DNA of 64,000 nt from Vitis vinifera (Eukaryota; Streptophyta; Magnoliopsida; Vitales; Vitaceae): contig NC_081822.1 of the NCBI RefSeq assembly GCF_030704535.1, forward strand, positions 2,781,001 through 2,845,000, read 5' to 3'. This document shows, piece by piece, positions 22,801-34,421 of the stretch (position 1 is its first letter; the number at the start of each line of letters is the position of its first letter). Under the pieces are notes generated by a model. It did no database searches. It had not been told where the DNA came from and saw only the letters and a list, made by a program, of their open reading frames with translations. Position numbers and translations under genes: made by a program.

Positions 22801-25800
22801 ATTTATTTATTTCAGTTTATTCTCTTGATGTTTTGCCAAATTCAAGCTCTTCTAAGGATGGTACTCCGTCTATTATCATGTTTGTGATGTCTTTTCCTAT
22901 GGCAGGCATGTATTTACAATGTATGAATATGACTAGGAATTTAAGGACACTGCTACAAATGCATGGACATGAGTAACATAGTTAATTTGAGGAGGGAAAT
23001 ATAGGAAAGAAGTAGGTGATACTAATTGTCATTTCCAAAATGAGTGCATGGTTCAAAAAGAGAAAGAAATTGTTTATCTTCTTTGGGCTCTGATTATCAA
23101 GGTCAGGACGAAGCCCATATCTTTCTAGTAAACAAGCGATTGTCAATTTCTGTAATTGGAATTGATTTACGACCCAGTCCAAATCAAATCATGTCCTGAA
23201 ATAATCAGATATTTGGAAAATTTGAATTTGATACACACACATGCATGTATGCATATTGCTTTTACTGCAAAGGAATTGTTCATGCAGCAACTTTGATTAG
23301 CTTATGTGAATTTGATACACACACATACATGTATACATATTGTTTTTCCAGCAAAGGAATTGTTAGTGCAGTTGACTTTGATTAGCTTATGTGACCACTG
23401 GGGAGCTGGATCAGTGGTGCTGGAAGCTTCTGAAGACCAATTTCTTCTTAGTGTTATCAACCTCAAATTGATTGCTAGTTGTCAGGTTACTTTCTTGACC
23501 AAAATTGTATGCAGTCCTTAAGTTGCTTCGACAGTGGCTTTTTAGGGGATAGTCTGCTGCTTTAGGATCATTATGATATGGCCCTGGATTTAGAGCCCAA
23601 GGTGAGCTTATGGTATCATGGTCCTTCACTCTGTGATGGATCACCATTGGTGTACCGCACTTCCTAGAAAAATAAATCTCCATGTTGTCACCTGTCGATT
23701 GGATAACTCTTTAATTCTGTTAGAGAGGAAGGGCCAGGAAAGGTGCTATCAGTGGTTACTTGTCCTTGACCATTCCTATAGTAAAGAGAGGAGAAGGGAA
23801 GTGAAGAGGGGTGAAGAGAGGAGAAAATTTTATAAACCTCTCAATTTTTTCCTGTTTGCCCATAAAGGGGGTGAGTTAGGGTGATATTAGGAGATAAAAC
23901 TTTGAATGGAAGGTGTGTACAACAGTTCTGCCAAGGTGCAAGTGTTTTACCAAAGGACTTGGATCTGGCCAACCATTTCTCCTCACTGAGTCTCCTCACT
24001 CACAAAAATAACTGAAGAAAGTGCTCCAGCTTTATCTTCTCTTCTTTTCCCTTGTTTATTTTCTCCTTTTTTTTTTTTTTTTTTTTTTTAAGTTGTGATC
24101 CAAATACAATGTCATATAATGTGTTTTATAAGCACCCTACTCGCAACTCAAATATTTCAGTTCGCTGGTCAACCCTACATCCTGGTTTATAAGCATCCTA
24201 CTACTACTCAAATATTTCAGTTCTTGGCTATGAAAAATAAAAACTCCTTTAGCTGGTCACTGTGTGTTCAGTATGTACTTATTTGAGGGGTTCTTTTAAT
24301 AAATCTTTGGAAATTCCAATGCTCAAAGTTGTGATTCTGTGATTAGACTCAACTTATTGTTGGGCTTATGGTGTGTCAATTTTAGAAGTTTTGACATAAA
24401 TGAACCTAATGATGTTATAAGGTTTGCTGTGATACGAATTGTGGATCTGTTAGTTCTCTTTTATCTTTTTCTGCTTACATTGCTCTGCATTCTGGATTAA
24501 GGTGCTAATATTATTGCAGTTCTGGTGCAATCTTGCTTTACTTGTTATGTGTTCTGGTGATTTTAGGATGAGGAAAGGCTTCGGATTATCTATGAAAAGA
24601 AGTGCAGGAGGCTTAGAGCTTTGGATAACGGAGGAGCTGAGTCCAGTAAAATTGATGCTGCCCAGGCTTCAATAAGAAAGTTGCTGACAAAAATTAATGT
24701 TTGTATCAGAGCTGTTGATGCGATCTCAGGCAGGATACACAAGTTGAGGGATGAAGAGTTGCAGCCCCTACTCACCGAATTGATTCATGGGTACAGTAAC
24801 TAAATTTCATCTCTTCTCTGTTTAGTTTACATTTGTTATTCTCATGGTTCATGGGCCTTCATTGTATGGATCCATATATGTGCTAAAACTCCTATAGGAT
24901 GTAATCCCAGACATGTTTTTCCATTGTACTCTCTCTCTCCTCCCTTATTGTTGTTGTTTTTTAAATTTAATTTTAAATTTCATTTTAATAGTTAAATTTA
25001 AATTATTAAAATTATGATGGGTTTCACCCTTGAAGTTTGCTTCCAAATCAGCATAAATGTGGCTTTCACAGTCATTGCCAAGAATGTGAGGATTGATTTC
25101 TTTTTCACTGAACTTCACTACTGAAATTTGTGTGCCCACTGCTGCAGTGCTGTGATTTGACTTCATTGAACTCTTGGTTACAAAATACCTGTTGGTGTCA
25201 TCTTGCCAAATTTAGGCTCTCTTTTGTAATTGTATTCAATTTGGGGTGTGATCTGCTGTCTTAATTGTAATCTTTCCATGAAAGATTATCTGTCTGCCAT
25301 ACAATAGTTAGTCATATTGTGTGTGAATAACTATAAAAAGTTTGAATCTTAAGTTCTGTGGTAATTGAATAATATTTTAGTGGAAACATCAATAATAGAG
25401 TGCTAAAAGGAAACCATAGTTTGTATAAAATGCCAGGCCAAACATTTATTAGAATCACAAAGCTTCTTTAGAGAGGGGAGAAAAGAGCATGTGGGATTTC
25501 TGCTAATACCAATGAGTCATTTGATTGCAAATACATATTCATAATTGAATGACCCTTGAGCCCCCAAATTTTGTTGTTTTCCAAGTCTGAAAGCCCTGAT
25601 TTTCTCACAAGTGATTATTGATGTTGTACATCGATGTTTTTTCCTTCTTTTTTTGTTTCTTTTTGATTGGCAAACAAGAAAAAAGAATTGTTGTTCTACG
25701 TTGATCTAAACTAGCAAATGTACTCTGAAAGCACATTTAAGTGACAAATCACATTATATTTTGTAGATTGATCAGAATGTGGAAGTCCATGCTCAAGTGT

Positions 25801-26571
25801 CATCAGAAGCAGTTCCAAGCCATATTAGAGAGTAAAACTCGCACTCTGAAAGCACGAACAGGCTTTAGAAGAGATTTGATCTTGAGAGCAACTGTAGAAC
25901 TCGAAATGGAGCTCCTGAATTGGTGCACCCGTTTTAACAATTGGGTTAACATCCAAAAGAGCTATGTTGAGTCCTTGAATGGGTGGCTATTGAGATGCCT
26001 TCTTCATGTACCTGAAGAAACGGATGATGGAATTGTCCCCTTCTCTCCAGGCCGGATTGGAGCTCCAGCAATCTTCGTAATGTGTCATGATTGGTACCAA
26101 TCCATGGAAAGAATTTCAGAAGCTGCAGTAGCAGATGCCTTGCAAGATTTCGCAATGAAATTGCACCAGTTATGGGACAGGCAAGACGGGGAGCAAGTTC
26201 AAAGGCTCAAAGCAGATTACCTTTCAAAGGATTTTCAGAAGAGGCTAAAAACACTTCGCATGGAGATGAAGAGAATTGACCATGAGCAAGATGCATTGTC
26301 AGAGAAAACAGCGGTCTCAATTGTTGCCTCTGAAAGCGGAATTTCACCACTGGATGATCTGAGGGTGGATTTGGATTCAATGAGAAAGAGAATAGCTGAA
26401 GAGAGAACCGGGCATAAGGGGGCCATTAAACTGGTGCCCGCCGCAGCCTCTGCCAGTTTGCAAGCAGGTCTGATCCCTATTTTTGAGGCTTTGGAGAATT
26501 TCACTTCAGAGGCACTGAAAGCTCATGAGCAAGTGAGGCTTCAAAACACCGGGGAGGCTCAGGGAAACTAA
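19845..26571 (+). CDS. DUF630/DUF632 protein, NRG2-like family
   Basis: Exons 19845-21168, 22465-22679, 24567-24790 and 25767-26571 join in phase to 855 codons. The N-terminus MGCGGSK fits an N-myristoylation signal (Gly2 with nearby Cys) and begins DUF630, roughly residues 1-60 (CRERKELIRAAAEHRYALAS, FVDEEL). Residues 65-395 are low-complexity, rich in Ser, Pro, Tyr and charged residues. From TRDLQEVVKEIRDEF at about residue 398 the DUF632 domain runs through all later exons, with predicted long helices (GKEVSMLLEVGKLPYQ, LDKLYAWEKKLYKEVK, KDFQKRLKTLRMEMKR). Family members include Arabidopsis NRG2, which acts in nitrate signalling, but orthology to NRG2 itself is not shown here. I start at 19845 because the frame upstream lacks another in-frame ATG. 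Often misannotated as a bZIP factor; I see no bZIP basic region. Confidence 0.92.
23224..23391. repeat. Two-copy tandem duplication, 84 bp unit
   Basis: 'gaatttgatacacacacat' starts at 23224 and again at 23308, and both units run to 'ctttgattagcttatgtga'. It lies in intron 2 of the DUF630/632 gene. Confidence 0.9.
24125..24224. repeat. Tandem duplication, 61 bp period
   Basis: 'tttataagca-cctact' plus 'ctcaaatatttcagttc' occurs at 24125 and 24186. It lies in intron 2 of the DUF630/632 gene, about 340 bp before exon 3. Confidence 0.8.
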
Positions 26572-26826
26572 TGTTTGAATTTTGGCCTGAAACCAATGTG
26601 TGGAATCACGCCCTTATAGAATGGTTAGGGGAAAAAAAGAAGGGGAAAGAAGAAGATTACACAGATGAAAGAATTTTAGGCATTATAGAAAGTGACTTGG
26701 AGCTGATGTTGTAGAATCAGTACTGTAGAACAGAATGATTACTGGAAGCTGATCCGTCATGGGGGATGGGCGAAGGATATTTGGAGAATGAAGAAGGGGG
26801 GCTTTTGTGTTGAATAGTGGTTGTGT

Positions 26827-26832
26827 AATAAA
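26827..26832 (+). terminator. AATAAA polyadenylation signal candidate, DUF630/632 gene
   Basis: A canonical AATAAA lies about 255 bp after the stop codon. Plant polyadenylation signals are loose, so other sites to about 27100 are possible. Confidence 0.4.
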
Positions 26833-27959
26833 CCTGAAAGTAGGCAGGAGTAGGACAATGTACAGCAATTCTTTGATTGGTTGATTGGTTGCTCAGGACT
26901 CAGGAGGATGTATTGGTTGTTACTGTAACCCTCAGAAAATGGAAACAGGATTTCCATTTCAAACCCTTGTAGTATAGAAAATGCCCCCCTTGAATTTTGA
27001 ATGCTTTGTATAATGATTGAATTTTGGTGTAGCATCAGTTTCCAACTACAAGCTGTTTGGTTGGTTTCCATTGACATGAACATCGTAACAACCCACTGGA
27101 TTATGGGTTTAGATTAATCACCTCATATTCATCACCCCTTTAAATCTTTTAATTTTATTCCCAATTATTGTCGGTTTTTACTCCAATATTTATAAAATTA
27201 ATATTACCTAAAATAAGTTATTTTTGGTCATTACTCTATTAGCTCCAAGGAATTTTAATTCCTCCAAATTAATTGAATTCACGCGTTAAACGTTTTATCG
27301 ACATCTTTAAGTTACGTTTGGTTGCTCGCTAACATTTGCTTATTTATATAAAATAAATAATATATATTTTATTTTTAAATGTTTAAGATAAAAATTATAT
27401 TATAATATAATATTTTTTATATAAAAAAATTTGAAATTTCTCTTATAATTTAACAACATTTATGATTAAAGTATTTAAACTTTATAAATCTTTTTATATT
27501 ATATTATTTAATATAGACAATACATTTTATAAATATTTTTTGGTTCTTTTTTAACCAAAGATTTAATTTTATAATTAAAAAATATTTTATAAAATAAGTA
27601 ATATAAAAAAAAATAATAATAATAGAATAAAATACATGGGATATGCATATTTTCGGTCTTAATTTAGGATTAATATATCATATTTAAAAGAGAGATAAAA
27701 AGTGATAGATTTATTTCATATTAATTGAATATAAGATAAGTGATGAGATAACTTATCTTATCTTATCACCAATCGAATATGAAAAAAAAATATGTTATTC
27801 CCTTTTTTATCATATAATATGAAACATAACCTTAATTATAAGTCATAATTATGTCGATTATTTAGAACATAACAAAAAACAAAAGGGAAAGTTCATGGGT
27901 AGATTATGACTTATAATATAATCTTTCTATAAACCATTCAAATCAAAACCTTCTTTGCT

Positions 27960-29390
27960 TGATGCATATTTGTCAACACTCAAATTTTAGATTTGCCAAC
28001 ATTCACATCATATAAACCGTAAATCTTTCCACATTACTACTTTATCAAACAACCTCTAGAAAAACCTTTGTAATATCCAACATTCTTGTGTATTTTGAGC
28101 TTTGGTAGAAGTAAAAATCTTTATTCTTATTAAAGTTTTACCGACTATTAAATATTTTTTTGTGTTTGTTTTACCTTTTTTAAAAAATAAAGGATAAGAG
28201 ACTAAAGGAAATGAGAATTATTTAAGTCAAAACTTTTCAACTAATGATTATATATATAACCTAAGATGAGTTTGGAACAGGTTTGGGTATGACTTTGTCT
28301 CACCTCGCCTCATTTTGATTATATATAATATTAAATAAAAAATTATTTTAGTTGATTTATTTTTCAAAATTTTAACATATATAAAATATTACTTTTCATT
28401 AAAAAAATTATAAATATTTATGATATTTATAGATTTTATAAATTATATTTATTTTTAATAAAATTTTAAATACATTTTTTTTTATATAAAAATAGGAAAA
28501 ATTTTAAAAATTAAACTAGGTAAGGCAAATATAGGAAAATAAGAATAAATATAAATAAATAAGATGAGGTTGTGATACGGGTGACTCGTCGTGAACTTAC
28601 CTTATTATCATTCCTATAAAAAAATTAAATAAATAACAAAGGACATTAAAAGTAACTAAAACATAAAGTAAAATTAGAATCATCAACATGTTTTAAAAAA
28701 TCAAATTCATATTTAGAAAGGTTTAATAGAAAAGTTGGTTCTTGTTGTTGTTTCTCTAATATCCTCCCATGCTAGCTTTCTCCATTTATATACAAGTGAG
28801 TTTTACAAAAGATAAACTGGTTAAAAATATCCAATAATCCCATAGTTTGTAATTACACCAAGGCATCTAGAGCAAAATATGTAATAACGAGGAGGCTCTT
28901 TGACAAAGTAGAGGACTGAAAAATAGTAACATGGAAAAATTAAAATATTGATGACTTTTACACCAAGGCATTTTACAGGTTTTGATAGCTTTCTTTATCA
29001 AAATTATCATTGCTGAGATAAGAAGAGGGTTTTAGTAATTCTAAGGCTAATTCAGTTATGGAATTTTCTTCTTCTAAAGTGGTGATTAGTTTGTGGCTAT
29101 TATATCTCCTAATGGTTGAGATCATGATTTTTGTTTCTCCAATAATAAAGTAAAATAATTTATTCTTAATTATCATTAGTCATATACGTGGAGCACTTTG
29201 TATCTATTACAGTATTTAGGAAATTGATTTTTTGAATTTTTTGCTTTTAATAAAAAAAAAAAAAAACCCACTTATTTTGGCCTTTTCCATTCAATTAAAA
29301 ATATTTGATTATAAATGATAAGTCAAAATGAAAATTTTTAAAAAAGCATGGTATAAAAGCAAATTGCCTTGAGGAATAACTTAAAAAAAA
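27960..29390. repeat. Duplicated spacer block, copy 1
   Basis: The order of landmarks here ('ttttgagctttggtagaagtaa' at about 28093, 'gactttgtc' at 28291, 'aatttattcttaatta' near 29157, 'ccattcaattaaaaatattt' near 29288) is repeated in the same order in copy 2, with offsets of 3.2, 3.1 and 2.9 kb. Similarity is patchy. One segment, 28773-28840, has its match inverted in the other copy. Confidence 0.65.
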
Positions 29391-29539
29391 ACAACCAAGC
29401 ATGATATGTAGGTTGAAAAATGAAATGATGGATTAAAAAGAAATAAAAATATCATGAGTAATAAAAAATAGTGTTTCATTTACGTTTTTCTTTTCTTTTT
29501 AAAGTTTTAATTAATTTTTTTAGAATTTGATCGTGAAAA

Positions 29540-30262
29540 AAATCACCGATTCACGGTTCATTGATCAAACTGACGGTTGAACCATAGTTGAACATTTGAC
29601 ATTATAAATATATAATTTATATAATATTATTAAAAATAAAAATATTTATAAGAAAAAAAATATATATGTATAATTCTTTTAATAATATTTTAATTTTATA
29701 TTTGATATATTAAATATATATCAAATATAAAAATAATAAAGATAAAATATAAATGAATTTTTAGAGAACCTATCTGGACCTTTCATTTTGAATCTATCTA
29801 GACCCTTCATTTTCAATTCATCTTCACCGTTCATTAAAAACCAAACCCTTAAACCTATCTTTTCCACCACAGCCACACCTCCCCATATTTTCCCCTTTCT
29901 CTTATTTTTCATCTTCTTGTCTTCAAAACCCATCTCTTCCCACCACGACCGCACTTCCCCATTTTTTTCCTTTTTCTCTCATTCTCATCTTTTTTTTTTT
30001 TTCTTTTTCTTCTTCTCTTCTCCCATTTATTTTCTTTCCTTCCCTCTTTCTCTCACTGTGTTCATGCCTAACCTCACCACTAGCTACCTCACTACCAATA
30101 GTAGCTCCTACCACGATCAATTGTCAACCAACAACCATCCCATTCCACCACTAACCGAGGATTCGAGGTTAGTTTAATAAGTCGTCAACTTAAAAGGGTA
30201 GACCAGACCAGAAAGATCACCGACCGACGGTCGGATCGGCCAATCTAATTCGGTTTTTAAAA
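29540..30262. mobile_element. Non-autonomous transposon-like insertion
   Basis: The left part carries 'caccgattcacggttcattgatc' and 'gacggttgaacc'. The right end carries GC-rich 'gatcaccgaccgacggtcgg' followed by 'aattcggtttttaaaacattgg'. Read in reverse this resembles the left end, as in common plant non-autonomous DNA elements with CGG-rich ends. The inside is pyrimidine-rich and has a local duplication ('ccaccac-gcc-cac-tccccat' near 29868 and 29940). The open frame at 29788-30177 is low-complexity and is not considered a gene. The ends are not defined exactly. Confidence 0.45.
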
Positions 30263-30390
30263 CATTGGTTTTAACTAAATACATTTAGTCCTATTAGTTT
30301 AAAATTTTATCACATACATTTCTTGTTATTTTCACTTGCCTTCTTTCAACTTAGGATGATGAGAATATAAAAAGAATTAAAAATAAAAAT

Positions 30391-30556
30391 GATAGAATGT
30401 AGGCCGACTCCACCATGACGGGAATCCCAAATGAACTAAAGATAAATTGAAATAAAACCTAAGATGGTACCGTGATGATGAGAATCCAAAGGAACTAAAG
30501 ATAAATTAAGATAGAATCCAGGATGGTGCCACAATGACGGGAATCCTGAGGATTAC
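30391..30556. repeat. Tandem repeat, 60 bp unit, about 2.7 copies
   Basis: 'gaatcc' plus 'gaactaaagataaatt' recurs every 60 bp (about 30421, 30481, 30541), with 'gacgggaatcc' in the first and third units. Confidence 0.85.
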
Positions 30557-30839
30557 TTTGAGGAATAACTTCAAAATAACATGAGTAATAAAAAATAAGG
30601 TTAACTTCATCCACTTTCTTTTTTTTTTTAATAAGTTTTGGTTAAATGTATTTAGTTTTATTGGTTTAAAATTTTATCAAATGTCTTTCTTGTTTTTTTC
30701 ATTTGTTATTTTTATTCACCTCATTTCTCACTCAAAATGAGGAAGTATTTGATAAAATATTAAAGGAAAAATGAAGACTTATTACTAGCCTAGTCAACCC
30801 TCACATTAAATAGAGAAAAAGACTTTTCAGCATTCACAT

Positions 30840-32260
30840 TTAAGATTTTCCAACATTCACTATACAAATTATAAATATTTCCACATTACTGCTTTTCAAA
30901 TCCTCTACTCCATCAAACAACAACAATGAAAATGATGGCCATGATGATTTGGAGCAACAATATTAGCACTTACAACCTTTATAAGTCAAAAGGAGGAAAT
31001 ATTTGTTAGTATTCACATTGAAGATTTTCCAACATTCACATTGTAAAAATTATAAATTTTTCTATGTTACTATTTTCTAGTCCTCTACTCTATCAAACAA
31101 CCTCTTTGTTACTACATCTTTTGCTCCTAGTCAACAGTCACCATAATGTAAATACAGATCATAGGATTTTTTGTAATCTTTAACCAATTTGTCGTGTGTA
31201 AAACTCACTTATTTAAAAATGGAGAAAGCTACTAGAAAATTATTATTGGAGATAAACCAAGATGATCCAAGTTTTATAGAAAGACTCTTTGCAATATCCA
31301 ACACCCTCGTATATTTTGAGCTTTGGTAGAAGTAAGAATCTTTATTTACATGGTAAAACTTGTATCTTATACAAACATTTGAATTCATATTTATACATAT
31401 GACTTTGTCCCATCCCACCCTACCCTAATTATATATAATGTTAAATAAAAAATTATTTTAATTGATATTTTTTTTTTCATTTTTCAACTTTTTTAACATA
31501 TGTAAAATATTAATTTTCATAAAAATAAATTATAAATATTTATAATATCTATATATTTTATAAATTATATTTATTTTTAATAAAATTAAAAAATGGAAGA
31601 AATTTAAAAATTAAACAAGGTGGGATAAGTGTGAGAAAATGAGAATATATATAAATAAATGGAATGTGGTTGGAATATGAATGATCCATCACAAATCCAT
31701 CTTGTTGTCACCCCTATAGAGAAAGTGGATTAATAAACGAGGACATTAAAAGTAATTAAAACATAAAATCAAATTCATATTTTAGAGACTAAATACCAAA
31801 TTTAATAATAATTGTATAGTAAAACTATCTCTTTTAAAACATCACTTTATGCCAAAGAATGAAACCCCCCTAATAAACTAAAACCTCCTTTTCAATGTCT
31901 TTTTCGTTCGAGCAATTCTAAGACTAATTTTATTATAAAATTTTCTTCTTCTACCATGGTGATTGGTTTATGAGTATTATATCTTCTAGTGGTTGAGTTC
32001 TCTAAATAGACATGTTTTTTGTTTCTATAGAATAATTTATTCTTAATTAATGTTGAGTCATATATTTGGAAAATTACATATCTACTAAAATATTTAGGAA
32101 ATTTATTTTTTGAATTTTTTTATTTTAATAAAAAAAGAGCCACTTATTTTGTCATTTACCATTCAATTAAAAATATTTGCTGATAAATTATAAGTTAAAA
32201 CAAAAATTTTTTAAATATGGTCTAAAAGGAAATTACTCTGGAATTTTGCCTAAATACATT
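30840..32260. repeat. Duplicated spacer block, copy 2
   Basis: Second copy of the block at 27960-29390. It also repeats its own start: 'aagattttccaacattcac' occurs near 30842 and 31022. The reverse complement of 31185-31240 matches 28773-28840 ('gctttctccatt-' followed by '-agtgagttttaca'), so at least one inversion occurred. The pair could be decayed LTRs around 1.4 kb of internal sequence, but no primer-binding site or protein remnant was seen. Confidence 0.6.
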
Positions 32261-33586
32261 TTGTCCCATTAGTTTAAAATTTTATCAAAATATTTTTGTT
32301 GTTTTTTTCATTAACCCCGTCTCTCACTCCAGATCGAGAGATTTTCGATAAAATTTCACATAAATAAGATGAAGTAAATTTAATCAAAATTCAAGAAGGT
32401 CATTGAAATTAATAAAAATATATATAAAGAATACGTTTAATCGTCATTTTATAAAGTGTTTGTAACATTTTTAATACTTAAAATTTTTATATTTTTTTTA
32501 AAGTCACAAATATACTTATATTTGTTAGATTTTGAAGACGATTTGCTTTCACACTTACCTAAATGCCATTAGAATTATGATAATAATACAAATAAACTTA
32601 ATATTACCTAAAATAAGTTATTTTTTGTCATTACTCCATTAGCTCCAAACTTTAATTCCTCCAAATTAATTGAATTTTAAACATTTTATTGATATCTCTA
32701 GGATACATTTGATTGATGCTAGAATAAATTATATATATTTAAGATATTATATCCCATCACATAAAAAATAAATATTTTAAGATTTGATATCTTTTGATAT
32801 TATTAAATTTAAGGTTTGTTTATATTTAATTTATAAAATAAATAATAAATAAAAAATAGAATATATATTATTTTTAATATTTAAAATAAAAATTATATTA
32901 CATTTTTTATTTTTTTATTTAAAAAAATATGAAATTTCTCTTATAATTTAATAATATTTATGATTAAATGATGCATATACTCATATTCTTTGAGAATATA
33001 TTTTATAAATATTTTTTTATTCTTATTTTTTAACCATTATAACATAAATTTTATTTTACAAAATAAGTAATATAACAAAAATAAAAAAAGTGATCACATA
33101 AATAAATTTATGAAGATTATATTAAGTCATAATACATCAATTATTTAGAAACAAAAAAAAAATCATGGAAGATATGAAATAATTAAAATTAATTAATTAA
33201 AATAAATGAAATAATTCTCAAATTTGTAAATCTAATCATTTCTATATTTTTGCTTGAAAAGTAATTCATTTTTAATATAAATATTTTTTTTATCATTTTA
33301 AGTATTTATATAAAAAATTATTTTTATAAAGAAAATATTAAGGATATTTTTATTTAAATAAAACTAAAAAATGATTTTCAATGAATTTTTTAATCAAATA
33401 ATCCAAAATATTATTACTGTAATAGTGTAATTGGAAAAAAAAATCCAAAAAAGTCGAGGCCATTTATTCTATCGTTTCAAAAATTGAAGATTTTGAGGTA
33501 TACATCCAGTGTAATCAGTAACTTCACGACCGCCTAGAAAGCACATACAATCATTCGCCACGTCTGCAATAACAAATCTTGGGCTA

Positions 33587-33605
33587 CGTGGCATAATATC
33601 ATTGG
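33587..33605 (-). promoter_or_regulatory. ER stress response element (ERSE), reverse orientation
   Basis: CGTGG, nine bases, ATTGG: the exact reverse complement of the ERSE consensus CCAAT-N9-CCACG. It is about 305 bp upstream of the PDI start codon. In plants such elements are bound by ER-stress bZIP factors together with NF-Y. Confidence 0.75.
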
Positions 33606-33725
33606 TAGAACAGATAAAATCTCAGTCGGCTACCATACCGTGTTGGCATACTCACCCTATACGTTTCTTAAACGACGACCAGTCTCAACTATCTTTAGAA
33701 AAACGTTCACTATGACAAGGCGAAA

Positions 33726-33744
33726 CCAATGGAATCATCCCACG
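33726..33744 (+). promoter_or_regulatory. ER stress response element (ERSE), forward orientation
   Basis: CCAAT, nine bases, CCACG: an exact match to the ERSE consensus, about 167 bp upstream of the PDI start codon. The CCACG half overlaps a CACGTG G-box core at 33741-33746. Confidence 0.8.
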
Positions 33745-33867
33745 TGGACAATCCACCTTAAAGGAAGCGAGTATATGAAAATCTAACTCTCGAGCGTCTA
33801 AGAGGAAACCCAAATCGCTCACGAGGCACCTTCCATGTTGGTGTCGTGTCCTCTCTACACAGTTTCT

Positions 33868-33875
33868 TATAAAAA
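33868..33875 (+). promoter_or_regulatory. Candidate TATA box for PDI
   Basis: TATAAAAA lies 43 bp before the ATG. If it is used, the 5' leader would be only about 10-15 nt, which is unusually short, so the real start may be elsewhere. Confidence 0.35.
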
Positions 33876-33910
33876 ACAGAGCCCGTGAGATAGAGTGAGA
33901 GTGTGTGGAA

Positions 33911-34385
33911 ATGGCGACTAGGGTTTCGATCTGCTTGTTTGTATTGGCTTTTGCCTTCTCAATCTTAGCTTCGTCTCCGGTGAAGATCTCGGCTGCGGAG
34001 GATGAAGCTAAAGAGTTCGTCCTCACTTTGACGCACTCTAACTTCTCTGACATTGTCAGTAAGCACGACTTCATCGTCGTTGAGTTCTACGCTCCATGGT
34101 AATTCGGTTCTTGTTCTTGTTTTGATTTTGGATTTATCTCATTTTTCTCATTTAAATGTGCTGAATCGTGTCAGATCTTGATTTTGAATGTTTTATTTGT
34201 TTATGTATTTTTTTTATTTTTGGAGATTTTGTTCAAATTAATGATCGCAAGGGAAATTAAAATTACAATTTTCTGGTGATTAGGGTTTCTCGATTTCAAG
34301 AAAGCAAAAAGTCCAATTCAGCTGTGCGTAATAGCACAGCTATTTTCGTTAGTGGGGGTGACTACAAGTCTAAACCGCTTAAAAG

Positions 34386-34421
<36 letters not shown>

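Larger units (their letters stand above)
27100..33480. other. Repeat-rich gene-free spacer
   Basis: Very AT-rich sequence with no coding capacity that I trust. Most of it is accounted for by a duplicated block of about 1.4 kb, a small transposon-like insertion and a 60-bp tandem repeat, each listed separately. The rest (27100-27950 and 32270-33480) is simple A/T sequence; 'taaaataagttatttttggtcattactc-attagctcc' at about 27208 recurs near 32607, so the ends of the spacer are related too. Confidence 0.55.

Noticed and set aside
29788..30177. Frame of 129 codons rich in Ser, Phe and Pro
   Set aside because: It is a pyrimidine-rich stretch inside a transposon-like insertion. The codon pattern is that of simple sequence.
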